The notes under the pieces are model-generated. The model worked only from the letters and a program-made list of their open reading frames with translations, searched no databases and was not told where the DNA came from. 64,000 nucleotides of DNA. Origin: Panopea generosa (Eukaryota > Mollusca > Bivalvia > Adapedonta > Hiatellidae). Position numbers and translations under genes: made by a program. The stretch lies in contig CM055906.1 of the NCBI GenBank assembly GCA_029582155.1, forward strand, positions 62,001 through 126,000, read 5' to 3'. Of the stretch, positions 48,788 through 61,102 are shown in pieces (the stretch's first letter is position 1; each line of letters opens with the position of its first letter).

Positions 48788-49227
48788 TGCCATCTCTACT
48801 TACGAACAATCCAAAGGATGTCTTGAAGAACGGTTCAATGAAACTGTGCAAATACTTTACAATTAACAATTGTCCCGGAAGAAAAATTCAGATTAAATAT
48901 ACTAAACAACAACCATATCTTTATTCAGAACACAACAGCAGAGTAAGTTGCTACTCATATTCCAGCTGCTTTGGTGTATCAGGACTACCTAGCAAAATAA
49001 TGAAACATATGATGTATTTGATGATGGATTCATGAATTTTATTAGTTGAAATTATGTCAAACCTCCCCACTACAAGTGACGTAGTAGAATGTAAAATTAA
49101 TAATGACATGTCGGTTGATGAAGCAGTTGAAATGGAAACTGTTGTTCCTGTCATACAAACTGAATGAAACAAACCAAACCACAAGTACAAGCGAAAATGT
49201 CAATTAAATTGATACAAAGCAGTATGG
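48788..49227 (+). pseudogene. Broken linker between the basic domain and the kinase
   Basis: Protein-like stretches lie in different frames: LLTNNPKDVLKNGSMKLCKY and IQIKYTKQQPYLYSEHN (from 48787, ending near 49035), then SNLPTTSDVVECKINND and MSVDEAVEMETVVPVIQTE, ending in TGA near 49165. Stops and frame changes separate them. Acid- and Ser/Thr-rich composition is typical of a linker. The segment may also hide a short intron (AGAGTAAGT near 48941). Confidence 0.4.
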
Positions 49228-50034
49228 TGGGACACATTATTCGACCCATATATTAAAACCATCATCTTCATCAACAGTATCTGTTACCAAAGTAAGTCTG
49301 GCACATGTCAATTTGGGTGTAGAGATAGGAAGAGGGGCATTTGGTGTGGTGTATAAAGGAAAATGGGTAGGGACAGCTGTGGCAGTTAAAGAAATTGCTA
49401 TAAAACGTATGGCATTTGTAAAACAATTTATAGATCGAGAACTCTGTTTGCACAGCAAGGTGAGGCACCCAAATATTGTATTGTTGATGACATATGCCCG
49501 GAAAACAATAAATTATATTTAGTTTCGGAACTCATTGGTGGAAACACCTTGGATAATGTGCTCTTTGATGGTAGAAGTGAAGTTATGATCATGGCAATAA
49601 AAAAGAGTGTGTCTAAGAAAATATCACAAGCTGTTGCATAATTTCATTCCAGTGATACTTCATCGAGATATCAAACTGGAAAACATCCTTGCTGCAGATA
49701 AGTTTATAGTTGTATAGCTATGCGACATGGGCCTTAGCAAATTGAGGTTTTAATTAAAAGAAAAAGTGAAAACACAATGACAGACGTCTGGAGCTTGTCC
49801 TGTACATTGGTAGGAATATTCTGTGAAATGCCAATCTGGAACAACCCAGAGGACAATGATAACGACAATGTACAGTACATAAACGACAGAATGAAAATAA
49901 AAGCCAAACCTGCTGGTTTACATTTACTTGACAGTCTAGTTGACATCAAGATCTTGAATATGTTGGATAAAAGACTGTGCTACAGAGCTGATGAAAGGCC
50001 ACAAGCACTTAAAATAATTTATTGTTTTGTGTAG
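49228..50034 (+). pseudogene. Protein kinase domain, disabled
   Basis: Entry is through STVSVTKVSLAHVNLGVEI. The glycine loop GRGAFGVVYKG lies at 49328-49360, followed by AVAVKEI with the ATP-binding Lys, and RELCLHSKVRHPNIVLLM with the helix-C Glu. A frameshift near 49488 leads to CPENNKLYLVSELIGGNTL and ISQAVA, then TAA near 49639. The first frame resumes with HRDIKLEN (49661-49684, catalytic loop intact). An in-frame TAG at 49715-49717 precedes LCDMGLSKL (49721-49747), where the usual DFG is DMG. The activation segment with the APE motif is missing; the sequence then jumps frame to MTDVWSLSCTLVGIF (from 49777) and CYRADERPQAL, ending with TAG at 50032. All kinase subdomains except VIII are recognisable, so homology is certain. 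Two compensating frameshifts, two stops and the deletion show it cannot make an active kinase as assembled. It resembles Tyr-kinase-like Ser/Thr kinases, but the subfamily is unclear. Confidence 0.85.
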
Positions 50035-50570
50035 TTTCTAGTGAGACAATATTCAGTAACAAAATAGCTGTTAACTGTTTCTAAGTGTTCGTTCATGTGG
50101 GGTAAGAATTTGAAGTAAAACTCTCTTTGTGTAAAACTATTTTTTTCTAAGTGGAAAACAGGGCTACCGGTACATGTATCGTGACTGTCTTGTTTCAAAT
50201 TTTGTTAGGCTCAGGGCTCCAGGTAGGGGTGTATTAGATTATGTAATGTTAAATGTCACTATACCGACATTATAATTAAACAAATGTTGACAAAGTTATC
50301 ATGAATCATCACCTGTAAGATTATCTAACCCGTATGTGTACACCAAAGTAGCACAGACCGGCTATTATGCATATTTTACCAATAAAATATTTATTTTAAA
50401 AGCGTTCAGTTACATACAAATACATTGGAGTTATGCATAAATAATAATATTTATTATTCCATTTTTGAATAGATGGCAGCCTTTTTGGCGTTTTTACTCA
50501 TCTTCATTAAGCTACTCATTTATACAAACAGCAGATCATGTATTTCAGACCATTGATATACTTTTAGCTC
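50035..50570. other. Non-coding DNA, no gene seen
   Basis: AT-rich sequence after the kinase relic. AATAAA-like hexamers are present (for example near 50381) but not at a position that defines a transcript end. Confidence 0.45.
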
Positions 50571-50900
50571 AGCTGAGCAAAGCTCAGGGTGAGCTATTCT
50601 GATCGCCCTGTGTTCACCGTCCTTAAGCGTTTTGTTGTGTGCACACCAGCACCTGCATTTATAAATGGATCTACACCAAACTTACATAGTAGTTATATAA
50701 CCATGATATCTCGGACAAATCGGTAAATTAATGCCAGAGTGATGGCCCTTGAAACAGTAGAAATTGCACTATTTGACCGTGTGTGCACTCAGGCACTTGT
50801 GTTTAACATTAAATTCTCATCAGACATACACAGTAGTTATATAACCATAATATCGAAAAAGTAATCAAATCGGGTAATTAATGTAAGTTTTGACCCTTGA
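50571..50900 (+). mobile_element. Interspersed repeat with hairpin end and two internal copies
   Basis: It begins CTTTTAGCTCAGCTGAGCAA, then GCTCAGGGTGAGCTATTCTG and ATCGCC, which parallels the left end of the repeat at 43816. GTAGTTATATAACCA occurs at 50689 and again at 50833, 144 bp apart, with similar surroundings. Mollusc-type repeat; the right end is not defined. Confidence 0.5.
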
Positions 50901-51579
50901 ATCGGCAAAATTGTGTTTTTAGAAATAAATAAAGTGTAATAACCAAAACACCTTGGTGTCGCTTTGATAACAGAACTTATAGTGCAGATATGATCAAAAG
51001 TAACCAGATATTGGTAAAACACAATTATCTTTCTCAAATGAAACAACTTTGGACCTTCAATCATAATAATTGTTACATAATAGAATTGACTGTATTTAAT
51101 ACAAAGTATTATATTGAATACAGTACCATGTTAATAAGTGGCAACTGGCAAAACCTACCACGAAATTTTTCGCGGTCAGTCAATGACTATATTTTGTTGC
51201 GGCAATGTCAAGGTCAAAGGTAAAGGTGTACGCTAAGCTGCGTTATCCGCTCTCCAGGCAGTAACAGTCCTCTTTTAATGGAGAGATTTGCCATGGTCAC
51301 TAGATGACACCTACTGACTTGTTTAAAAGGTCGGTGTCACATTAACACTGACAGATTAAGCTTACAGTCCTGAAATGTCTATGGAAAGTTAGTCATGGTC
51401 AGTTGATTCTATCGTTACTGGAGTGATTGGGTTGAAGCTCAATATCACTGTGACATGGAGGTTAATAGAGCGATCGATAAGGAGCATATACAACTGTGTT
51501 TTAAAAATAAGTATTTTGAGAATTCATCAAACGAACATTCTGGCCAAGTTTGAAGACGATATATCATAATAATGTCAAA
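50901..51579. other. Non-coding DNA, no gene seen
   Basis: No supported exon. Small frames on both strands lack motifs. Confidence 0.45.
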
Positions 51580-51725
51580 AGGCTTTGCTTCATCTAGTGA
51601 CTCCATGGGTCGTGAGTTCGATCCACGTCTGGCCACAGTCTCAGCGATGATTGCTAAATGACATTTCGTATCATTGTCAGTCGTCTCTCATCGCCAATTT
51701 GAAGTGAGAAAGAGTGGTCACCGAA
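51580..51725 (+). mobile_element. tRNA-derived SINE, copy 2
   Basis: Contains a good B box (GTCGTGAGTTCGATCCACG, near 51610), then CAGCGATGATTGCTAAATGA and AAGAGTGGTCA, shared with the SINE at 15625-15820. The A-box region is less clear. Confidence 0.6.
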
Positions 51726-52853
51726 TGCATAAACATGCCACTGCATATTCAAATAAACAAAACATTTAGTGACATTTCTTTTAACAACTTTTTCATTTGT
51801 CCTTGGTGAACACTTTTTGCAGGAAGAAAAGCCTTGTAATTTAGTCATTTTTAAGATTTTTCTACTGTCGCAAACTATCCTTGTAAGATACTTATTCAAA
51901 TAAATTGACCAAATATCAAAATGGTATTAAAACATGGTCACATTAAGATATATGCTTTAATATAAAACAATTCAACACAAAGTTTTTAACCAAGCTTTGA
52001 CAGATCCAGGACGAATTCGACAAAAAAACAATGAGCCATATCAGACTAGTTAGGGTCTTGGATAAGGAAATTCTCACTGATGCACCACTATATGGATAAA
52101 TGAGAAAATAAAGAACAGAAATGTAACAATATACAATAGAAGACTGAATACAAATATAAAAATATTGAATATTGCAACGTTTGCCACTACAACATTTCAC
52201 GTTTCTAGAACAACAAAATCCACTTTTATTGTTCAATTTTGTGTATTGAATATTAGCTTGATATGGCAACATCAATACGATATTGAAATATTACATCATC
52301 GTTATGGCCGCCGAATTGCTATATGTCACGTTTACAGATGCTATATCTGAGTAAAACCCAATACGCTACACCTCCGGCCATCCGCTAGAACCGACACGTG
52401 TGGTCTGTTCCCGTAAAGATTTGAGTCCAAAGCGGTATAGAACGAGGGTGTACAAACATGACGTCAGAATCAGACACGTAGACTCCTCTCTTTTCATATA
52501 TTAACAATGCTTAGATTTCATTATACGTTATAACAGAAAAAAGTCAGTACGTCTAATCAAATGAAACACATTCATGCATTTTCGCTTATTATAAATAAAA
52601 AAAAGTATACGTAATTGTACCCTCCGGATCTAGTGTTCTAAGTAGTAGCAATACGTTATTTCTCTTTACATTCAGATGATCATCTTTTTTTTAGTCGCTG
52701 CCACATGCTACGATATCCAATACAAATTACATCTTTCACAGTATCCAGCGGTGTGTATGTGTTTCGCCTGCGCTCTGACTGCTGCTTTAGTATACGTTTT
52801 AAGTGGCTAACACTTATTCAGATATTATGTCGACAGGGAGTAACAAAGTTATT
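51726..52853. other. Non-coding DNA with one CRE-like site
   Basis: AT-rich. A perfect TGACGTCA palindrome lies at 52459-52466 next to an AT-rich stretch (CATATATTAA near 52495). No gene is seen close enough to assign a promoter. Confidence 0.4.
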
Positions 52854-52988
52854 TCAACAGAAGTCTTGACTGATGAACTCAAATTTAGATAGCCCGGCAT
52901 CTACTGCTGGTAAGTTATCAGGCACCACGGCACACGCAAGCGTTACTTTCAACATAATTAGTAGTATGGTTACTATTACGTGACCCAT
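52854..52988 (-). CDS. Possible small secreted-peptide exon
   Basis: On the minus strand a pyrimidine-rich acceptor (TTTATCTTCTGTTTCAG, near 53010) is followed by a well-placed start (GGACCATGGG). The 44-codon frame reads MGHVIVTILLIMLKVTLACA, then VVPDNLPAVDAGLSKFEF and a short end to TGA. The first 20 residues look like a signal peptide with cleavage possible after ACA. It may be a complete short peptide or a first coding exon whose donor I cannot identify. No homologue is recognised. A hydrophobic open frame this short can arise by chance. Confidence 0.3.
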   Translation of the reverse strand: MGHVIVTILLIMLKVTLACAVVPDNLPAVDAGLSKFEFISQDFC

Positions 52989-53144
52989 GGTCCTGCTTGC
53001 ACTGATCTGAAACAGAAGATAAACCGTGAATGCATTTGCGAATGCACATACGTAACCATGAGAAATTTTGTCAAACACCCTTCCAATCATATGTCGTGAT
53101 GGGAAATGGAAACCTGACCGGTCACATACCGTGACTCTTTTTCA

Positions 53145-53168
53145 TATATAGATATAGATATAGATATC
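53145..53168. repeat. (TATAGA)n microsatellite
   Basis: Four ATATAGAT-type units. The following TCTTTATTACCTCCACTGAA may be the end of a retroelement, but this is not established. Confidence 0.7.
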
Positions 53169-53299
53169 TTTATTACCTCCACTGAATGGAGAGCGACATG
53201 GTTTTAATACAAACATACGAGCATACAGAACAGAAAAGTCACAAATATATAAACACATACATGTTATTTACATGCAAAACTATACAAATGTTCAATAGC

Positions 53300-53750
53300 T
53301 AGATGTACCAACTAATTGAGTCTTAGAGAGACGAAACACAAGTCTCAAACATGACAAGACCTCGACCTGTACTAAAATACATCTAATTATATGCAAGTAC
53401 ACATACAAAAACATAAGTCATATTTTAGTCAGTTTGTACCCAGTAATCAATCTTATCGAAACGAAACACAAGGCTCGAATTAGGTACGAAATCGATCGCT
53501 ACGGAAATACATATTGAAACATAACTACAAAGGTCACTTTTCTTTAGCTTAAGACAGCACGTACACTGACTGAAAAAGAAAAAAAGAAGCTCAGTTTTTT
53601 CAGAACTAGTTTGTACCTAACAATTTATCTTGGTTAATCGAAACACAAGGCTCAAACTAGCTGTCGTAATCAGAGTGTTCTATTGAAATACAATAACATA
53701 TGACACCTTCATTTAGCTTACACCATTACATGATACGTTTATGGCATGCT
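53300..53750. repeat. Three diverged tandem copies of a 130-180-bp sequence
   Basis: GAAACACAAG occurs at about 53332, 53463 and 53641, and AGTTTGTACC near 53431 and 53609. The second and third copies continue in parallel through GAAATACA-AT to TTTAGCTTA. Old repeat, no gene. Confidence 0.6.
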
Positions 53751-53924
53751 GTCACAGTAGCTAACATAACTTTAAATAGCATTCAACTAACAAAACGCAA
53801 TTACCAACACATGACATATATGGCATACCCGGTTTTGTTGATGGAGGAAAACCTTAGATTTAATCTGAGTAGAACCACCGTCCTTCCGCAAGTAACTGGC
53901 AAACTCTTTCATATAAAGTGTTTG

Positions 53925-54090
53925 GAGCAAGCGAGACGCGAACCCACGACCGAGACACGACCCACGGCAGAGAGGCGAACCCACGACCTCAGAAGTGAGA
54001 GGGAGACGCGAACCCACGTGACCTCAGAAGTGAGAGGTTAGTCGTCGTTAGACAACAGTGCCAAAGATCACTCGGCCAGGTAGACCCGTG
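53925..54090 (-). mobile_element. tRNA-like SINE head with a multiplied B box
   Basis: The reverse complement has CTGGCCGAGTGATCTTTGG (tRNA Leu/Ser-like A box) and then GTGGGTTCGCGTCTC-like B boxes repeated about four times in tandem, with AACCTCTCACTTCTGAGGTC between them. This looks like a SINE or tRNA pseudogene whose B-box region was expanded by slippage. Confidence 0.55.
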
Positions 54091-54349
54091 GAACGCATAT
54101 AAGCAAGTTGCATCATGAAATAAATCACATACGGATATTTTTTTTATTAAAAAGCTGTTGTGTGTTCGAGATGCAGGTTGTGAAGCAGTTTAAATAAGTC
54201 TACACTATATTGACTTAATAATCTATACGGTAATGCACAAGCGATATTTGAGTAATAGAAATATGAAACTTGACAGGAAATGTAAATAGATTAAATAAAT
54301 TACCAGTTGATTTGTCCAACATATGTCTTCGTTCCTTGCCGGTTACCTT

Positions 54350-54550
54350 AAAGTATTAAATATAAAGTGTAATAAATAATATTTAAATATTAAGTATTAA
54401 TATTTAATATTTCATATTTAATATTTATGTATTAAGTAATAATATTTAATATTTAATAATAATATTTAAGTATTAAGTTATAATATGTAAGTATGAAGTT
54501 ATAGTACTTAAGTTTTAATGAATAATATTTAATTTTTAACTATTAAGTAA
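54350..54550. repeat. AT-only low-complexity tract
   Basis: TATTTAAT/TATTAAGT words repeat for about 200 bp directly before minisatellite C. Confidence 0.85.
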
Positions 54551-57500
54551 TGACTTTTCAATGTAGGCTTCATGTAACGGACCATAAATACTATGTGCTT
54601 CCGAACCCGAGTAAACTACATGTAACAGACCATAAATACTATGTGCTTCCGAACCGGAGTAAGCTACATGTAATAGACTATAAATACTATGTGATTCCGA
54701 ACCCGAGTAAACTACATGTAACAGACCATAAATACTATGTGCTTCTGAACCCGAGTAAACTACATGTAACAGACCATAAATACTATGTGATTCCGAACCC
54801 GAGTAAACTACATGTCGAACCGGAGTAAACTTACATGTAACAGACCATAAATACAATGTGCTTCCGAACCGAGTAAAGCTACATGTAACAGACCATAAAT
54901 ACTATGTGATTCCGAACCCGAGTAAACTACATGTAACAGACCATAAATACTATGTGCTTCCGAACCGAGTAAGCTACATGTAACAGACCATAAATACTAT
55001 GTGATTCCGAACCCGAGTAAACTACATGTAACAGACCATAAATACTATGTGCTTCCGAACCGGAGTAAGCTACAAGTACAGACCATAAATACTATGTGCT
55101 TCCGAACCCGAGTAAGCTACATGTAACAGACCATAAATACTATGTGCTTCCGAACCCGAGTAACTGACATGTAACAGACCATAAATACTATGTGATTCCG
55201 AACCGGAGTAAGCTACATGTAACAGACCATAAAACTATGTGCTTCCGAACCCGAGTAAACTACATGTAACAGACCATAAATACTATGTGCTTCCGAACCC
55301 GAGTAACCTACATGTAACAGACCATAAATACTATGTGCTTCCGAACCCGAGTAAACTACATGTAACAGACCATAAATACTATGTGCTTCCGAACCCGAGT
55401 AACCTACATGTAACAGACATAAATACTATGTGCTTCCGAACCCGAGTAAACTACATGTAACAGACCATAAATACTATGTGCTTCCGAACCCGAGTAAGCT
55501 ACATGTAACAGACCATAAATACTATGTGCTTCCGATCCGGAGTAAGCTACATGTAACGGACCATAAATACTATGTGCTTCCGAACCCGAGTAAACTACAT
55601 GTAACGGACCATAAATACTATGTGCTTCCGAACCCGAGTAAACTACATGTAACAGACCATAAATACTATGTGCTTCCGAACCGGAGTAAGCTACATGTAA
55701 CAGACCATAAATACTATGTGCTTCCGAACCGGAGTAAGCTACATGTAACAGACCATAAATACTATGTGCTTCCGAACCCGAGTAAGCTACATGTAACAGA
55801 CCATAAATACTATGTGCTTCCGAACCCTAGTAAACTACATGTAACAGACCATAAATACTATGTGATTCCGAACCGGAGTAAGCTACATGTAACAGACCAT
55901 AAATACTATGTGCTTCCGAACCCGAGTAAGCTACATGTAACAGACCATAAATACTATGTGCTTCCGAACCCGAGTAAGCTACATGTAACAGACCATAAAT
56001 ACTATGTGATTCCGAACCGGAGTAAGCTACATGTAACAGACCATAAATACTATGTGCTTCCGAACCCAAGTAAGCTACATGTAACAGACCATAAATATTA
56101 TGTGATTCCGAACCCGAGTAAACTACATGTAACAGACCATAAATACTATGTGCTTCCGAACCGGAGTAAGCTACATGTAACAGACCATAAATACTATGTG
56201 CTTCCGAACCCGAGTAAGCTACATGTAACAGACCATAAATACTATGTGCTTCCGAACACGCGTAAGCTACATGTAACAGACCATAAATACTATGTGCTTC
56301 CGAACCCTAGTAAGCTACATGTAACAGACCATAAATACTATGTGCTTCCAAACCCGAGTAAGCTACATGTAGCAGACCATAAATACTATGTGCTTCCGAA
56401 CCCGAGTAAGCTACATGTAACAGACCATAAATACTATGTGCTTCCAAACCCGAGTAAGCTACATGTAGCAGACCATAAATACTATGTGCTTCCGAACCCG
56501 AGTAAGATACATGTAACAGACCATAAATACTATGTGCTTCCGAACCCGAGTAAGCTACATGTAACAGACCATAAATACTATGTGCTTCCGAACCCTAGTA
56601 AGATACATGTAACAGACCATAAATACTATGTGCTTCCAAACCCGAGTAAGCTACATGTAGCAGACCATAAATACTATGTGCTTCTGAACCCGAGTAAGCT
56701 ACATGTAGCAGACCATAAATACTATGTGATTCCAAACCCGAGTAAGCTACATGTAGCAGACCATAAATACTATGTGCTTCTGAACCCGAGTAAACTACAT
56801 GTAACAGACCATAAATTCTATGTGCTTCCAAACCAGAGTAAGCTACATGTAGCAGACCATCAATACTATGTGCTTCTGAACCCGAGTAAACTACATGTAA
56901 CAGACCATAAATACTATGTGCTTCCAAACCCGAGTAAGCTACATGTAACAGACCATAAATACTATGTGATTCCGAACCCGAGTAAGCTACATGTAGCAGA
57001 CCATAAATATTATGTGCTTCCGAACCCGAGTAAACTACATGTAACGGACCATAAATAATATGTGCTTCCAAACCCGAGTAAGCTACATGTAGCAGACCAT
57101 AAATACTATGTGCTTCCGAACCCGAGTAAACTACATGTAACGGACCATAAATACTATGTGCTTCTGAACCGGAGTAAGCTACATGTAGCAGACCATAAAT
57201 ACTATGTGCTTCCGAACCCGAGTAAGCTACATGTAACGGACCATAAATACTATGTGCTTCCGAACCCGAGTAAACTACATGTAACAGACCATAAATACTA
57301 TGTGCTTCCGAACCCGAGTAAGCTACATGTAATAGACCATAAATACTATATGCTTCCGAACCCGAGTAAACTACATGTAACGGACCATAAATACTATGTG
57401 CTTCTGAACCCGAGTAAGCTACATGTAACAGACCATAAATACTATGTGCTTCCAAACCCGAGTATGCTACATGTAACAGCCCATAAATACTATGTGCTTC

Positions 57501-57599
57501 CGAACCCGAGTAAGCTACATGTAACAGACCATAAATACTATGTGATTCCGAACCCGAGTAAGCTTCATGTAACAGACCATAAATACTTTGTGTTTCCGA

Positions 57600-58400
57600 A
57601 CCCGAGTAAGCTACATGTAACGGACCATAAATACTATGTGCTTCCGAACCCGAGTAAGCTACATTACAGACCATAAATACTATGTGGTTCCGAACCGGAG
57701 TAAGCTGCATGTAACGGACCATAAATAATTTGTGCTTCCGAACCCGAGTAAGCTACATGTAACAGACCATAAATACTATGTGCTTCCGGACCGGAGTAAG
57801 CTACATGTAACAGACCATAAATACTATGTGCTTCCGGACCGGAGTAAGCTACATGTAACAGACCATAAATACTATGTGCTTCCGAACCCGAGTAAGCTAC
57901 ATGTAACAGACCATAAATACTATGTGCTTCCGAACCCGAGTAAGCTTCATGTAACAGACCATAAATACTTTGTGTTTCCGAACCCGAGTAAGCTACATGT
58001 AACGGACCATAAATACTATGTGCTTCCGAACCCGAGTAAGCTACATTACAGACCATAAATACCATGTGGTTCCGAACCGGAGTAAGCTACATGTAACGGA
58101 CCATAAATAATATGTGCTTCCGAACCCGAGTAAGCTACATGTAACAGACCATAAATACTATGTGCTTCCGGACCGGAGTAAGCTACATGTAACAGACCAT
58201 GAATACTATGTGCTTCCGAACCCGAGTAAGCTAATGTAACACACCATAAATACTATGTGTTTCTGAACCGGAGTAAGCTACATGTAACAGACCATAAATA
58301 CTATGTGCTTCCGAACCCGAGTAAGCTACATGTAACAAACCATAAATAATATGTGCTTCCGAACCCGAGTAAGCTACATGTAACGGACAAAAAATACTAT
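57600..58400. repeat. 382-bp super-repeat in minisatellite C
   Basis: The shortened unit GCTACATTACAGACC at 57658 recurs at 58040. Both are followed by a TGTGGTTCCGAACCGGAG unit and preceded by a unit with TTTGTGTTTCCG. Confidence 0.75.
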
Positions 58401-60460
58401 GTGCTTCCGAACCAGAGTAAGCTACATGTAACAGACCATAAATTCTATGTGCTTCCAAACCGGAGTAAGCTACATGTAACGGACCATAAATACTATGTGC
58501 TTCCGAACCCGAGTAAGCTACATGTAACAGACCATAAATAATACGTGCTTCCGAACCCGAGTAAGCTACATGAAACAGACCATAAATACAATGTGCTTCC
58601 GAACCCGAGTAAGCTACATGTAACAGACCATAAATACTACGTTCTTCCGAACCGGAGTAAGCTACATGTAACAGACCATAAATACTACGTGCTTCCGAAC
58701 CGGAGTAAGCTTCATGTAACAGACCATAAATACTACGTGCTTCCGAACCGGAGTAAGCTACATGTAACAGACCATCAATACTATGTGCTTCCGAACCGGA
58801 GTAAGCTTCATGTAACAGACCATAAATACTATGTGCTTCCGAACCGGAGTAAGCTTCATGTAACAGACCATAAATACTATGTGCTTCCGAACCCGAGTAA
58901 GCTACATGTAACAGACCATAAATACTATGTGCTTCCGAACCCGAGTAAGCTACATGTGACAGACCATAAATAATATGTGCTTCCGAACCCGAGTAAGCTA
59001 CATGTAACAGACCATAAATAATATGTGCTTCCGAACCCGAGTAAGCTACATGTAACAGACCATAAATACAATGTGCTTCCGAACCCGAGTAAGCTACATG
59101 TAACAGACCATAAATACTACGTGCTTCCGAACCGGAGTAAGCTACATGTAACAGACCATAAATACTACGTGCTTCCGAACCGGAGTAAGCTTCATGTAAC
59201 AGACCATAAATACTATGTGCTTCTGAACCCGTGTAAGCTACATGTAACATACCATAAATACTATGTACTTCCGAACCTGACTAAGCTACATATGGCAGAC
59301 CATAAATACTATGTGCTTCCAAACCGGAGTAAGCTACATGTAACAGACCATAAATACTATGTACTTCCGAACCTGACTAAGCTACATATGGCAGACCATA
59401 AATACTATGTGCCTCTGAACCCGAGTAAGCTACATGTAACACACCATAAATAATATGTGCTTCCGAACCCGAGTAAGCTACATGTAACAGACCATAAATA
59501 CTATGTGCTTCCGAACCCGAGTAAACCACATGTAACAGACCATAAATACTATGTGATTCCGAACCCGAGTAAGCTACATGTAACAGACCATAAATACTAT
59601 GTGCTTCCGAACCCGAGTAAGCTACATGTAACAGACCATAAATAGTATGTGATTCCGAACCGGAGTAAACTACATGTAACAGACCATAAATACTATGTGC
59701 TTCCGAACCCGAGTAAACTACATGTAACAGACCATAAATACTATGTGCCTCCTAACAAGAGTAAACTACATGTAACAGACCATAAATACTATGTGCGCCC
59801 TAACTCGAGTAAGCAGCATGTAACAGACCATAAATACTATGTGCGTCCTAACCCGAGTAAACTACATGTAACAGACCATAAATACTATGTGCTTCTGAAC
59901 CCGAGTAAACTACATATAACAGACCATAAATACTATGTGCTTCCGAACCCGAGTAAACTACATATAACAGACCATAAATACTATGTGCTTCCGAACCCGA
60001 GTAAGCTACATGTAACAGACCATAAATACTATGTGCTTCTGAACCCGAGTAAGATACATGTAACAGACCATAAAAACTATGTGTTTCTGAACCCGAGTAA
60101 ACTACATGTAACAGACCATAAATACTATGTGCTTCTGAACCCGAGTAAGCTACATGTAACAGACCATAAATACTTTGTGCTTCCGAACCCGAGTAACCTA
60201 CATGTAACAGACCATAAATAATATGTGCTTCTGAACCCGAGTAAGCTACATGTAACAGACCATAAAAAATATGTGCTTCTGAACCCGAGTAAACTACATA
60301 TAACAGACCATAAATACTATGTGCCTCCGAACCCGAGTAAGCTACATGTAACAGACCATAAATACTATGTGCTTCTGAACCCGAGTAACCTACATGTAAC
60401 AGACCATAAATACTATGTGCTTCTGAACCCGAGTAAGCTACATGTAACAGACCATAAATA

Positions 60461-60720
60461 CTATATATGTGCTTCCGAACCCGAGTAAGCTACATGTAAC
60501 GGATCATAAATACTATGTGCTTCCGAACCCGAGTAAGCTACATGTAACAGACCATAAATACTATATATGTGCTTCCGAACCCGAGTAAGCTACATGTAAC
60601 GGATCATAAATACTATGTGCTTCTGAACCCGAGTAAGCTACATGTAACAGACCATAAATACTATATATGTGCTTCCGAACCCGAGTAAGCTACATGTAAC
60701 GGATCATAAATACTATGTGC
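60461..60720. repeat. 100-bp two-unit repeat with a TATATA insertion
   Basis: CTATATATGTGCTTCC occurs at 60461, 60561 and 60661, each followed by a unit with GTAACGGATCATAAATAC. The period is 100 bp, two 48-bp units plus a 4-bp insertion. One similar unit recurs near 62537. Confidence 0.8.
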
Positions 60721-61102
60721 TTCCGAACCCGAGTAAGCTACATGTAACAGACCATAAATACTATGTGCTTCTGAACCCGAGTAAGCTACATGTAACAGAC
60801 CATAAATACTCTGTGCGTCCTAACCCGAGTAAGCTACATGTAGCAGACCATAAATACTATGTGCTTCTGAACCCGAATAAACTACATGTAACGGACCATA
60901 AATACTATGTGCTTCTGAACCCGAGTAAGCTACATGTAACGGACCATAAATACTATGTGCTTCTGAACCCGAGTAAGCTTCATGTAACGGACCATAAATA
61001 CTATGTGCTTCTGAACCCGAGTAAGCTTCATGTAACGGACCATAAATACTATGTGCTTCCGAACCCGAGTAAACTACATGTAACAGACCATAAATACTAT
61101 GT

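Noticed and set aside
52459..52466. CRE site TGACGTCA as promoter of a nearby gene
   Set aside because: No supported transcript start within reach. An 8-bp match is weak evidence alone.
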